Shown: positions 52,273-60,550 of the stretch, piece after piece | How the letters are laid out: each line of letters opens with the position of its first letter | How positions within the stretch are numbered: position 1 is the first letter of the stretch | DNA from: Lachnospiraceae bacterium AC2012 | GTDB taxonomy: Bacteria > Bacillota > Clostridia > Lachnospirales > Lachnospiraceae | Length of the DNA: 64,000 bases | Reading direction: 5' to 3' | NCBI GenBank assembly: GCA_000702525.1 | Contig: JNIN01000001.1 | Span: 806,001 to 870,000 of the forward strand | The notes under the pieces: model-generated | What the model was told of the DNA's origin: nothing | Database searches by the model: none | What the model saw: only the letters and a program-made list of their open reading frames with translations | Made by a program: the position numbers and the translations under genes

Positions 52273-52464
52273 AATATCCGCCTCCTTTTCTATTATATTT
52301 TAACATATATCGGCATATTTCGATTTATATCCGCGCAGTCTTTTCAATTAGTGTAGAAATACATTTTTACAGGCGAAAACTATTAAACCCGACGCAAGTG
52401 CAACGTAAATTTTTACGCCGCATTTTCAAAACTTTAAATAAATTTATTTTTTTGAAAGTAAAAA

Positions 52465-52492
52465 ATGGCAGTTATCTTTCTATAACTGCCAT
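52465..52492 (-). terminator. Terminator of the EamA gene
   Basis: ATGGCAGTTAT (52465-52475) and ATAACTGCCAT (52482-52492) form an 11-bp perfect stem followed in minus direction by TTTTTT. Adjacent sequence to 52533 resembles that downstream of the GNAT at 19.2 kb. The 52273-52464 interval holds no gene that I can see. Confidence 0.85.
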
Positions 52493-52539
52493 ATGTAATG
52501 TTCATTATTCAATTAAGAGCTCGACAAACTTGAATTTAT

Positions 52540-52953
52540 TTATAGAACCATCAACAATGTTCCGGCCCCGATCAGTATGCATCCAATCATCGACTTTGCA
52601 GTAAACTCTTCATGGAGCAAAACAAATGCCAACACCAGAGTGATAACTACGGACAGTTTATCTATCGGCACTACTTTGGAAGCATCTCCCATCTGCAATG
52701 CCTTGTAATAGCATAGCCATGAAGCTCCCGTTGCCAGCCCGGACAGAATCAGGAAGATCCAGCTCTTCTGACTGATTGCTCTGATACCGCCTTGCTGATG
52801 CGTAATAAATACCATTCCCCAAGCCATTATAACAACTACCATCGTGCGAATAGCCGTAGCAAGATTTGATTCGACTCCTTCAATTCCAACTTTTGCCAGT
52901 ATTGATGTCAGTGCAGCAAAGACTGCTGAACCGAGTGCTAACCAAAACCACAT
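52540..52953 (-). CDS. EamA/DMT half-transporter
   Basis: 137 residues from the ATG at 52953 (MWFWLALGSAVFAALTSILA), which has AGGGGG 7 bases upstream. The longer frame to 52986 (MANIEFVGGIE) is read-through of a junction palindrome. Four or five membrane helices and PIDKLSVVITLVLAFVLLHE are the single-domain EamA pattern. Short DMT proteins work as dimers; substrate unknown. Confidence 0.85.
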   Translation of the reverse strand: MWFWLALGSAVFAALTSILAKVGIEGVESNLATAIRTMVVVIMAWGMVFITHQQGGIRAISQKSWIFLILSGLATGASWLCYYKALQMGDASKVVPIDKLSVVITLVLAFVLLHEEFTAKSMIGCILIGAGTLLMVL

Positions 52954-52966
52954 CTCTATACCCCCT

Positions 52967-53033
52967 ACAAATTCGATATTTGCCATCGTCTATAAAACAG
53001 AAATATAATTTGCCTCTAAAAATTCCGATTTGT
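52967..53033. repeat. Two junction sites and block Q, copy 2
   Basis: ACAAATTCGATATTTG (52967-52982) precedes the EamA ribosome site, and AAAAATTCCGATTTGT (53018-53033) lies 50 bp upstream. Between them block Q (53000-53023) is identical to 42877-42900. Confidence 0.8.
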
Positions 53034-53034
53034 A

Positions 53035-53089
53035 AATTAAAATACCTTATAAGCTTATCACATCTTATATTCTAAAACAGATAATATTT
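53035..53089. repeat. Block P, copy 2
   Basis: Copy of 41525-41580. Lies just downstream of the large serine recombinase gene (stop at 53128). Confidence 0.85.
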
Positions 53090-53105
53090 CATTTTTAGGT
53101 AAAAA

Positions 53106-53132
53106 TATAGGGAGTCAAAATGACTCCCTATA
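53106..53132 (-). terminator. Terminator of the serine recombinase gene
   Basis: TATAGGGAGTCA and TGACTCCCTATA form a 12-bp perfect stem with a 3-base loop; it overlaps the last codons of the gene and is followed in minus direction by TTTTT. Confidence 0.9.
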
Positions 53133-54963
53133 CAAGAAATAGCTTAAATTCAAGCTTTTCCGGGAACCGAAATCTGCGATGCTCACCGTAGTAGAGCTTT
53201 GCAGCTTCCTGTATATAAGATTTTGGAATCTCAAATGTTCCCAGAAATAGCGCATTTTCAATTAGTGTTTCTCGCTGATAGCTGCCTGTGCTGGTGTAGG
53301 CACATGACGTATCTTTTATATCACTTGAAGCGGTCGACAGTTGTTTTTTTTTCCAATCGGAAGTGGCCTGCTTATATGCTTCATTTCCAAAGGCAGGATT
53401 TAGATACCAAATGAATTCCCCGTGATCATACACCACTCGATCAACAAAGTTATCAATCACTGTCTCAGGGATCTTCGCCCTGGCATCATAAGCAGTCATT
53501 TTAATGAATTCAGAAAGACTTTCTATACGTCTATCCTTTGCTTCATTATCTTCCAATTCTAAAATCTGCTGTCTACACTCACTATTAATCTTTTCAATGT
53601 TCGAAATCTGATCTTCAAGTTTCTTTTTCTTACTGCGAAAGACTTCTCTGGAAATATCTCCGTCAGCACACATATCAACAAGATTAGCCATTTGCTTATG
53701 CAGCTTATCCAGTTGCTTCATGTTGCGTTCAAGCTTTTCCTTATCATTTCTTTCAGGAGCCTTAACCTCAGCCACATCACTTAACATCGACATTGCTTCA
53801 CGGTAAATAGCTTCCTTATTGTTTAAAAGCTTTTTAAAAATGAAATCAGCCTGAACTTCCAACTTCCATTCCATAAACGATGAGTTGTCACAGATTCCAT
53901 CAACCTCAAGGCCTTTCTTCCGTCTGCTTTCAGGTGTGCCTGTTCTTAACTGTCCATAGCACTGATAGATATACGAAAGATTTCCATCTTTTGCCTTGTG
54001 AGCGATTCTTCTGTTCATAGCATGACCACAGGTACAAACAAGTTTGTTACCCCAAATATGCTTGCATGGTGACTGACCAATAGATCTGCCATTTTTATCA
54101 CGCTTTCCGATTCGATGTTTTGCTCTTAACTCCTGAGCCCGATCAAAATCTTCAGGTGATACAAGTTTTTCATGAGTGCCTTCCACATAAACCTTTTCAA
54201 CGGCTCCAAAATTATTGATTTTCTTTTGAACCAGATAATCAGGAACATATTGCTTACGATAAACGATTCTTCCGCAGTAAAAAGGATTTCTAAGCACCCT
54301 GTTAATGTTACCGGACTGCCATCTGGTAAGTCCTGTTGCAGTCTTTCGGCCCTCCTGCTCCATGATGTCCTGAATTTTACGAACACCATTGCCGGATAAA
54401 TAAAGCTCGAAGATTCTCTTCACGGTCTCAGCCTGTTCTTTATTTACAACAAGCTTATCCCCTACTCTGTCGTAGCCAAGGATATTACCATTGCCATACA
54501 GAACTCCATTCTTAAATGAAATCATCTGACCGGCTTTTACTCTCTGTGAAATCTTCTTACTTTCGTTCTGAGCCAGCGTTGCCATGATTGATAGACGAAG
54601 TTCTCCGTCCTCATCATTCATTGTCCAGATATTGTCTTCTGTGAACCACACCTCCACGCCGTAAGATTTGAGGATTCTGGTCTGCTGCAGTGTATCAACT
54701 GTGTTTCTCGCAAACCTGGATACCTCCCTGGTAATGATTAGATCAAATTTCTTTTCTTTTGCATCCTGAAGCATTCTCATAAAAGATTCTCGCTTGTGAA
54801 TAGACGTACCGGTGATACCCTCATCAATATATCTGTCTACCAGCTCCCAGTCAGGATGCCTTTGTAATAATTCATCATAGTACTGCACCTGATTCTCCAG
54901 TGCAGAAATCTGCGCCTCATGCTCTGTAGAAACACGGGCGTAGATAGCAGCTTTTCGCGCCAT
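53128..54963 (-). CDS. Large serine recombinase
   Basis: 611 residues. The catalytic domain has AAIYARVSTEHEAQI with the nucleophile Ser12, TREVSRFARN, and DNEDGELRLSIMATLAQNES-like helix E. The recombinase domain and zinc ribbon (CTCGHAMNRR) follow, then a coiled coil (450-520) and a C-terminal tail. It belongs to the TnpX/phiC31 class that integrates and excises elements such as Tn4451-like units. It ends 90 bp from block P. Confidence 0.92.
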   Translation of the reverse strand: MARKAAIYARVSTEHEAQISALENQVQYYDELLQRHPDWELVDRYIDEGITGTSIHKRESFMRMLQDAKEKKFDLIITREVSRFARNTVDTLQQTRILKSYGVEVWFTEDNIWTMNDEDGELRLSIMATLAQNESKKISQRVKAGQMISFKNGVLYGNGNILGYDRVGDKLVVNKEQAETVKRIFELYLSGNGVRKIQDIMEQEGRKTATGLTRWQSGNINRVLRNPFYCGRIVYRKQYVPDYLVQKKINNFGAVEKVYVEGTHEKLVSPEDFDRAQELRAKHRIGKRDKNGRSIGQSPCKHIWGNKLVCTCGHAMNRRIAHKAKDGNLSYIYQCYGQLRTGTPESRRKKGLEVDGICDNSSFMEWKLEVQADFIFKKLLNNKEAIYREAMSMLSDVAEVKAPERNDKEKLERNMKQLDKLHKQMANLVDMCADGDISREVFRSKKKKLEDQISNIEKINSECRQQILELEDNEAKDRRIESLSEFIKMTAYDARAKIPETVIDNFVDRVVYDHGEFIWYLNPAFGNEAYKQATSDWKKKQLSTASSDIKDTSCAYTSTGSYQRETLIENALFLGTFEIPKSYIQEAAKLYYGEHRRFRFPEKLEFKLFLV

Positions 54964-55041
54964 ATTGCACCTCGCATTCCCAATTAAGCTGTCAGTACTA
55001 TGAGTACATCATACAGCTTAATTATATAATGGTTACTCTAA

Positions 55042-55200
55042 TTACTCAATTGGTAAATCACGCTTTTTCGCGATATACCGCAGTTCTTCGTCTGTTATCT
55101 TTCCTTCTTTGTTAAGCTGCTTCATAATGTCAAAAGCAGCATACTTAATAGCCATTTCCTCAGCCTCTGGAGGAAATGTAAGCTCTTTTAATTCCTTCAT
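55042..55200 (-). CDS. Small protein associated with the recombinase
   Basis: 52 residues from ATG at 55200 (MKELKELTFPPEAEEMAIKY, AAFDIMKQLNKEGKITDEEL, RYIAKKRDLPIE), preceded by AGGAGGGATGGTC; ATG at 55206 is the alternative. Similar short proteins accompany recombinase genes in clostridial integrative elements. Function unknown. Confidence 0.7.
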   Translation of the reverse strand: MKELKELTFPPEAEEMAIKYAAFDIMKQLNKEGKITDEELRYIAKKRDLPIE

Positions 55201-55211
55201 GACCATCCCTC

Positions 55212-55772
55212 CTAAAGCTTCTCAATGAAATAATTTTCCATGTAAGAAATCAATTCACAATGAATACGGCTTGCCTTTCTTCTGACAACCGGAACAGATA
55301 CACCAGCTTCCTCTGCCAGTGTGTAGTAGTCCTTCTCCTGCTTAAGAAGCGGAATAATAATCTCCTGCTCCTTCACGCTAAGTGCATGCAGGTGTCTCTT
55401 GAAAGATGCGTATTCATCAGCCATCATCACAATGACATACTCTCTTCGCTTGAATTCCTGTACCAGAGCCGGATCTGATAAAACATCCTCTGCTGAATTC
55501 AGTCCTTTGATAGCTCCCTCAAGCATTACATCAAGAACCGCTTCATCCGCTGTAGGATTACTATAGTCACCCAAATTCTGAATACGGACTCCAAGTTCAT
55601 CTCTGTGACTGCTACGCTTTCTTTCCTTCTCTGCTTTGATCTCGTAGATCAGTCTCATCTTGCAATCCTCGATGATTCCCTGGAAGGAAGAGTAATTGGA
55701 ATAAATCAGTTCGGCTCTCTCCCTAGCTGATTTGTCACCGTAGCTTTCATAGATATTAACCATAGTGGCCAT
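55212..55772 (-). CDS. Sigma-70 region-4-like HTH protein of the integrative element
   Basis: 186 residues from ATG at 55772 (AGGAGG 5 bases upstream). The C-terminal region HLHALSVKEQEIIIPLLKQE, followed by YTLAEEAGVSVPVVRRKASR, matches a sigma region 4-type helix-turn-helix. Proteins of this kind commonly precede the recombinase in Firmicute integrative elements. It likely controls excision functions. Confidence 0.72.
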   Translation of the reverse strand: MATMVNIYESYGDKSARERAELIYSNYSSFQGIIEDCKMRLIYEIKAEKERKRSSHRDELGVRIQNLGDYSNPTADEAVLDVMLEGAIKGLNSAEDVLSDPALVQEFKRREYVIVMMADEYASFKRHLHALSVKEQEIIIPLLKQEKDYYTLAEEAGVSVPVVRRKASRIHCELISYMENYFIEKL

Positions 55773-55910
55773 ATACACCTCCTATATTCAGTTGTGTTTA
55801 TGTCACTTGGCTGCGCGCCGCTTCGTAACTCTTACACTATTAAGTCTAATTGGAATACGCCTTATATTCGTTAGCGCGGATGTGGACATAAGGTACACAT
55901 AATGTGAACC

Positions 55911-56270
55911 TTAACCCTCAAGAATCTGAATCTGTCTTAGCAATTCAAGTGCAGACCTCTTTGCTTTGTCAGTCTTCAGATTGTTTAGAATCTCTATTGC
56001 TTCATTAACAATAGGATCAAGATTATCCGGTGAATCACCGTTTAATATATAATCAGCAGATACATGAAACAGGCGACTCAGCTGCATAAGCATCTCCGCT
56101 GAAACACCTCTGCTGTTGTTCTCATAATTGGAAATAGCAGACTTCCCATCCAAATGAAGCTCTATGGCAAGCTCCTCCTGGGTAAATCCTGCATCAGTAC
56201 GTAACTTCTTAATTCTTCCACCAACTGTAGTTACATCAATTGCTCCATTGTTTCTGTTTACTTTTTTCAT
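55911..56270 (-). CDS. XRE-family repressor
   Basis: 119 residues. The N-terminal HTH (KKLRTDAGFTQEELAIELHL, DGKSAISNYENNSRGVSAEM) is cI-like; the C-terminus is a short helical dimerisation part. A perfect inverted repeat immediately upstream of its ribosome site is a likely operator. It probably represses the recombinase module. Confidence 0.87.
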   Translation of the reverse strand: MKKVNRNNGAIDVTTVGGRIKKLRTDAGFTQEELAIELHLDGKSAISNYENNSRGVSAEMLMQLSRLFHVSADYILNGDSPDNLDPIVNEAIEILNNLKTDKAKRSALELLRQIQILEG

Positions 56271-56279
56271 CTTCTCCTC

Positions 56280-56302
56280 TTTTCCGGCTGATAACCGGAA
56301 AA
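56280..56302 (-). promoter_or_regulatory. Inverted repeat upstream of the XRE gene
   Basis: TTTTCCGG (56280-56287) and CCGGAAAA (56295-56302) around 7 bases, overlapping the region just 5' of GAGGAGAAG. Candidate autoregulatory operator or leader hairpin. Confidence 0.6.
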
Positions 56303-56400
56303 AGAAAAAGACACATAAAAAGATTCAGCTTTAGCCGATTATCTTTTCATGCGTCCGCGGTGGATCTATGTCCCCATATCATGAAGCCTTAATTCAATTT

Positions 56401-56607
56401 TTATAAATAACATTTACCGTTTTTTTCTGTTCGTACTATTATTCTTTCTTCCGAACAATTCTTTAGTGTAACTACTCTTTTACACTTGTTTGTATGGCAC
56501 TTCATTATGACCCCAGGCAAAACAAGATGTTCCTTATCTCCTATAGGTATATATGAAATGCTCATATATTTCTTACATTTTTTACAATAAAAATCTATCT
56601 TTTGCAT
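56401..56607 (-). CDS. Zinc-ribbon-like small protein, paralogue 1
   Basis: 68 residues: CKKCKKYM and CHTNKCKRVVTLKN form a Cys4-type zinc ribbon. Related to the 103-residue protein at 57951-58259 (shared FYCK(K/N)CKK, KCHT(N/H)KC, GKCYL*). Both flank the 398-residue gene. Function unknown; perhaps nucleic-acid binding. Confidence 0.62.
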   Translation of the reverse strand: MQKIDFYCKKCKKYMSISYIPIGDKEHLVLPGVIMKCHTNKCKRVVTLKNCSEERIIVRTEKNGKCYL

Positions 56608-56654
56608 ACATTATTCCACCCCCGTAATGTTCAAACACATGCAAAATCAAAACA

Positions 56655-57842
56655 TCACAAACTACGGCAATATAATAATCCTATATTATTCTCATATGCA
56701 TAAGCTTCTACTTGCTGCTTTAACATTTCATCTCCCATATAACCATTATCATAAAAAATAATCGCCCCCTCAGTCGTCACAAGACAAAATGCATCTCTAA
56801 TATCATGCAAGTTACTCATCCTGCAAGTCTCTCTAGTCGTAAATTGGGGAAGCTTTATCCCATGGTTATTTAGGTATCTTTCTATGACATCAAAACGCTT
56901 TTTTATTCCTCCAACCCTTTCATAACTCTCTGGCAATAGTACAACTTCCGCATCAGCGATATAATCAATTGCTGACTTCTCAGATAGTTTTTCAAAAGAT
57001 TTACAACTATCTATATCTTGCACAGGAAGAGCATATTGTAATTTTCTGTAAGCAGCGATTTCCAATACGTATGACATTGCCTGAATCAGTTCTTTGCTCA
57101 AGGCTCTCGGGCCATAAAAAATACTAATTACTTGATACCATCTAATATTCATTTTGCTTATATATTTTAGGCAAGTGATAATAAACAACTTATCAACTCC
57201 ATAAAATTTTATCTTATTACGAATATATTTCTTATACCAAAGAGACTGTATCCAATTACCTTTTTGGAATGCATCTACATCTGCTGGCAATTTAATCTGA
57301 TTTCCTATTTCGACCAAATTGACTCCCAACTCATAATAATTGTCAGATGTACCTTTAAATAATCGGTATTTTTCAATCAAACCTAGTGGGATGCCGTAGA
57401 AATACCACAATATTGAATCTAAATAGTATTTCACCAATGGGAACCTTTTTATATTATTTAGTGCATCCTCTATTTCCTGACTAGTTAACAATTGCTCAGT
57501 CTGTTCAGATGTAGAACAATTCTCTTTACCAACTCTTCTGTTTTCTTCATAAGGAATAATCAAGTCATCGACTTCCACTCCAAGCACTTCTGCAATAATT
57601 TCAACATATTCTATTTTTCCAGGCTGGCCTAAAGGCATATCATCATCTCTAAATTTATTCCAACGTCTTATTGTCTCAAGACCGACCGGAGCCAGCTCAT
57701 TATCTGTCTGCGAAGATAGTTCTTCAATCTTATAAGAAATAATTCTTTGAATGTCTGCTTTTGTCCTGGGGTCATAATCCATGAGTAAATCATATTTCTT
57801 ATTAAGAAAAATGATTTTGCGCCCCATATAATCTTTGAGCAT
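56655..57842 (-). CDS. Protein with N-terminal XRE-like domain, unknown C-terminus
   Basis: 395 residues from the ATG at 57842 (GGAGG 9 bases upstream). The N-terminal 110 residues (GLETIRRWNKFRDDDMPLGQ, YVEIIAEVLGVEVDDLIIPY) resemble an XRE helix-turn-helix and linker. The remaining helical domain (SILWYFYGIPLGLIEKYRLF, IKKRFDVIERYLNNHGIKLP) is not recognised. It lies between two zinc-ribbon paralogues. Confidence 0.55.
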   Translation of the reverse strand: MLKDYMGRKIIFLNKKYDLLMDYDPRTKADIQRIISYKIEELSSQTDNELAPVGLETIRRWNKFRDDDMPLGQPGKIEYVEIIAEVLGVEVDDLIIPYEENRRVGKENCSTSEQTEQLLTSQEIEDALNNIKRFPLVKYYLDSILWYFYGIPLGLIEKYRLFKGTSDNYYELGVNLVEIGNQIKLPADVDAFQKGNWIQSLWYKKYIRNKIKFYGVDKLFIITCLKYISKMNIRWYQVISIFYGPRALSKELIQAMSYVLEIAAYRKLQYALPVQDIDSCKSFEKLSEKSAIDYIADAEVVLLPESYERVGGIKKRFDVIERYLNNHGIKLPQFTTRETCRMSNLHDIRDAFCLVTTEGAIIFYDNGYMGDEMLKQQVEAYAYENNIGLLYCRSL

Positions 57843-57950
57843 ATACCACATCCTCCATTCATATTAGTTTAGTTATGCCATTATTATTCAAGATTCTCTT
57901 TAAATAGTCATGGTATAAAATGAGGTATTTTTTATTTTTCTTTGGTATTT

Positions 57951-58259
57951 TTATAAGTAACATTTTCCTGAAGGTTCTGTTTTCTTTTTAATTTGTCCTT
58001 CAGTAAACCTTTTTAAAGTAATTACTCTGGTACACTTATGTGTATGACACTTTAATATAATTCCATTCATAGCAGGTGCATTATCATCACCACATAAACA
58101 GTACGACATCCGCATTGACTTCTTACAGTTCTTACAATAGAAATCAATTTTCTTATATCCACTATAACACTCCGTTACATACTGTTTATTAACGCCCTCT
58201 GCATGCCCTTTACTGACAGGGACTCCCCCAATTTTTTTCTCCACAGAATTCATCACCAT
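57951..58259 (-). CDS. Zinc-ribbon-like small protein, paralogue 2
   Basis: 102 residues from ATG at 58259. The C-terminal half is homologous to the 56401-56607 protein (FYCKNCKKSMRMSY, KCHTHKCTRVITLKR), with four zinc-binding Cys; the N-terminal 35 residues are unrelated. The ribosome site AAAGG is weak. Function unknown. Confidence 0.6.
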   Translation of the reverse strand: MVMNSVEKKIGGVPVSKGHAEGVNKQYVTECYSGYKKIDFYCKNCKKSMRMSYCLCGDDNAPAMNGIILKCHTHKCTRVITLKRFTEGQIKKKTEPSGKCYL

Positions 58260-58595
58260 CAAAGCCTTTCTTTCGTTCTTTCGTTACTTCCTAATTGAAA
58301 GTATATCACCTCGAACACTTGTTCGCAATAATAGCCTACAAAATAACAAAAATATCTGACAGTCGTGAAAAACGTGTCCTTTACCGTATGATTCTAATGC
58401 TAACAAAAATACCTGTCCCGATATATGGACTTTTACATGAGGCAAGTGCACCTCTTACACTTTACCTCATATCTTTCATTACATTATTACTCCTTCCTTT
58501 AATGAAAAAACTTCAGTCCTAATGATCATAGTAACTAGTTCCTATGATTAAATTATATTATTCGACATACGATATATCAAAAGTCATATATATAA

Positions 58596-58655
58596 TTGCA
58601 CTTATATCGTTATAGTGCTATTATATCGATATATATATCATCGATATATATTAAC
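58596..58655 (+). promoter_or_regulatory. Promoter and dyad of the XRE gene at 58.7 kb
   Basis: TTGCAC (58596-58601) and TATTAT (58619-58624) are 17 bases apart. Over and after the -10 is ATATCGAT, 10 bases, ATCGATAT, a perfect inverted repeat, with further TATATCG copies nearby. The dyad is a likely autoregulatory operator. Confidence 0.7.
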
Positions 58656-58691
58656 AATATCGCATATCATTTTAGAAAAGGTGACTACATT

Positions 58692-59357
58692 ATGGAATAT
58701 ATTGAAAATGCTAACAATTTCATTAGGGAAAGAATGAATAAATCCAAAATTAAACAAAAAGAATTAGCTGAAAAAGTTCTCGGAACAAATCAACCGAATT
58801 TCAGCTCAGCGCTTAATCAAAAAAAAGGACGCCACTTTACAATTGAACAGTATATTGCATTAGCTGATTACTTTGGTGTTTCACTGGATGAGTTATTTGG
58901 ACGTAAAACTGCTTCATCTCAAATTAGTGCTAGAAGCATTGGTTCGTGGATAATGGAATTATTCAAATCAAAAAGAGCTATTTTCAAAACTATAAAACTC
59001 AGTGAGACAGACGCTAGTAAGATATATGATGATTTCGCAACCCCTAATGAATACCAAGCACTGCTTTTTCCCAACTTTGATAACAACAGTGATTGTTTTG
59101 ACAATTATCAATTCGATAAATTGATCAATGGCGCTTCAGCACATTATGACAACCGCGACCACGATAATATCGCTATCAATTCCTTTATAAAAAAATACTT
59201 GGATATTGAAAAATTCAATTCTGAGAAAGGTATGCCTAAAGAAGCTTACGAAATTGTAATTAACACATACCTTAATGAATTAAGTGAAGAACCTTATTGT
59301 GCACCGCAAGAATTCAGGAAAAGATTCATACCTGCAGATGAGGATTTATTCACATAG
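58692..59357 (+). CDS. XRE-family regulator with C-terminal helical domain
   Basis: 221 residues from the ATG at 58692 (AAAGGTGA 8 bases upstream); the longer frame from 58596 starts in the promoter. The HTH is KIKQKELAEKVLGTNQPNFS, with GRHFTIEQYIALADYFGVSL. The C-terminal 130 residues are unrecognised. It is the only plus-strand gene in this part and has its own terminator. Confidence 0.82.
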   Translation: MEYIENANNFIRERMNKSKIKQKELAEKVLGTNQPNFSSALNQKKGRHFTIEQYIALADYFGVSLDELFGRKTASSQISARSIGSWIMELFKSKRAIFKTIKLSETDASKIYDDFATPNEYQALLFPNFDNNSDCFDNYQFDKLINGASAHYDNRDHDNIAINSFIKKYLDIEKFNSEKGMPKEAYEIVINTYLNELSEEPYCAPQEFRKRFIPADEDLFT

Positions 59358-59358
59358 C

Positions 59359-59387
59359 AAAAGCTCACCTCAGATTGGTGAGCTTTT
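59359..59387 (+). terminator. Terminator of the XRE gene
   Basis: AAAAGCTCACC and GGTGAGCTTTT form an 11-bp stem with a 7-base loop, immediately after the stop. Confidence 0.9.
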
Positions 59388-59605
59388 ATTAATTACGACT
59401 CTGACAATAATTTTACTGCCTCTAACACTTCCTCTGCAGAAGCGTATCATTCTGTTCTAACAGGGTTCTTCCCCTTATCCAAAAAGTCTGCAATTGTCTT
59501 ATTATCATTTTTCTCTACATTGGTTTTACCCGTCATAATAAAATAAACAATAAGGGTTAATGTTCCAAATTTCCTGAAAGTGTATAGCTGACTCGCATGC
59601 TACAT

Positions 59606-59674
59606 TTACACCTCATGAGTAAGACCTGCATCCAGTCTTAACTCCTTAAGGTTGGATTTGTACTTTTCCAACAT
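59606..59674 (-). pseudogene. Remnant of an XRE-type regulator
   Basis: ATG at 59674 reads MLEKYKSNLKELRLDAGLTH then EV and a stop. It is the first helix pair of an XRE HTH without the rest. The remaining 59388-59694 sequence has one more short open frame (MTGKTNVEKNDNKTIADFLD, to a TGA at about 59451) of unknown origin. Both look like debris. Confidence 0.5.
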
Positions 59675-59694
59675 TTTCACCCCCAACTATAAAG

Positions 59695-60369
59695 CTACTC
59701 ATTTAGTTTTTCTGCCATATTATGAATGCATTCACCGGCCCATTGCATATTCACAATGTAGTCTCGCTTTCCATTGTCCTCCGGATCAATCATTTCCTCT
59801 TTTATTCTGTCATACACCTCTTGATTGAACGGTACACTTCCCCATTGACCATCAGTAAGGCATATAGCAAATCTCGTCGGAACATCATCTCTAATTTCCA
59901 AAAAGATTTCGTCCACCTCGTGTTCCGGATTTTCCTGAGAGATATCAAATCTGATGAACAACTTCATAAGTTCTATTATTCGATCATCAAGTCCCTGATC
60001 AAAAATATAAACTTTCTCTCTCAAATTATTTCTAGAATTGACTAAGCGTAATGTATAGTCATCATCCATCTTTATAAGTTCATCTGTCTTTTTAGATAAA
60101 TCATCAAACATGGCAATATAATCTGCTACACGCTCTTCGGATTCACATAACTGAATCATGAGCATTGATTCCATATCGTGATATAAAAGATCATATGTAT
60201 AGCTATCTACATGACCACATTTAGGGCATTTATGCTCAAAGAGGCAGCTTTCCATCATATCCGCTTTTGCCTCAGGATTAAGTGTCGCATTAAGGCTCTG
60301 CCAAATAATAAACCCATCCTCATGTCCGCATTTGGAGCATTTTACCAATTCTTCATGTTCCATTGACAT
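59695..60369 (-). CDS. CpXC-domain protein
   Basis: 224 residues. Two CxxC pairs (VKCSKCGHEDG and HKCPKCGHVD) in the first 60 residues form the zinc ribbon of CpXC proteins. The remainder is acidic and helical (CLTDGQWGSVPFNQEVYDRI). Function unknown. The ribosome site AGGAGGTG lies in the arm of a long inverted repeat. Confidence 0.75.
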   Translation of the reverse strand: MSMEHEELVKCSKCGHEDGFIIWQSLNATLNPEAKADMMESCLFEHKCPKCGHVDSYTYDLLYHDMESMLMIQLCESEERVADYIAMFDDLSKKTDELIKMDDDYTLRLVNSRNNLREKVYIFDQGLDDRIIELMKLFIRFDISQENPEHEVDEIFLEIRDDVPTRFAICLTDGQWGSVPFNQEVYDRIKEEMIDPEDNGKRDYIVNMQWAGECIHNMAEKLNE

Positions 60370-60375
60370 AGAAAA

Positions 60376-60443
60376 ACACCTCCTCGTGTATGTTAATCAG
60401 TTCCATTTAGTAGTTTCTGATTATACATTACACGACGAGGTGT
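60376..60443 (-). promoter_or_regulatory. Long inverted repeat over the CpXC ribosome site
   Basis: Arms 60376-60400 and 60417-60443 match at about 24 of 26 positions (ACACCTC-TCGTGT...CTGATTA) around a 16-base centre. The plus-strand left arm is the complement of the ribosome site AGGAGGTG, so it could be sequestered in RNA. TATAAT sits in the other arm, so the repeat may instead act at DNA level. Confidence 0.7.
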
Positions 60444-60550
60444 ACGTTAAAAATGCCAGCTCGATTATATTTATTGGTATTTGAAATTAGTTTAAGAAAC
60501 CGCCGTTTAACTCGGCGACATTATAAGATTTATTTAAGACAAGATATTTT

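Noticed and set aside
41505-53033. Classical integron attC sites
   Set aside because: No RYYYAAC/GTTRRRY core boxes and no tyrosine integron integrase are visible; the similarity is only in array logic.
53035-53132. attL/attR of the serine recombinase at block P
   Set aside because: Serine integrase sites share only a short core and the recombinase gene lies outside the segment bounded by the two P copies, so an att interpretation is not supported.
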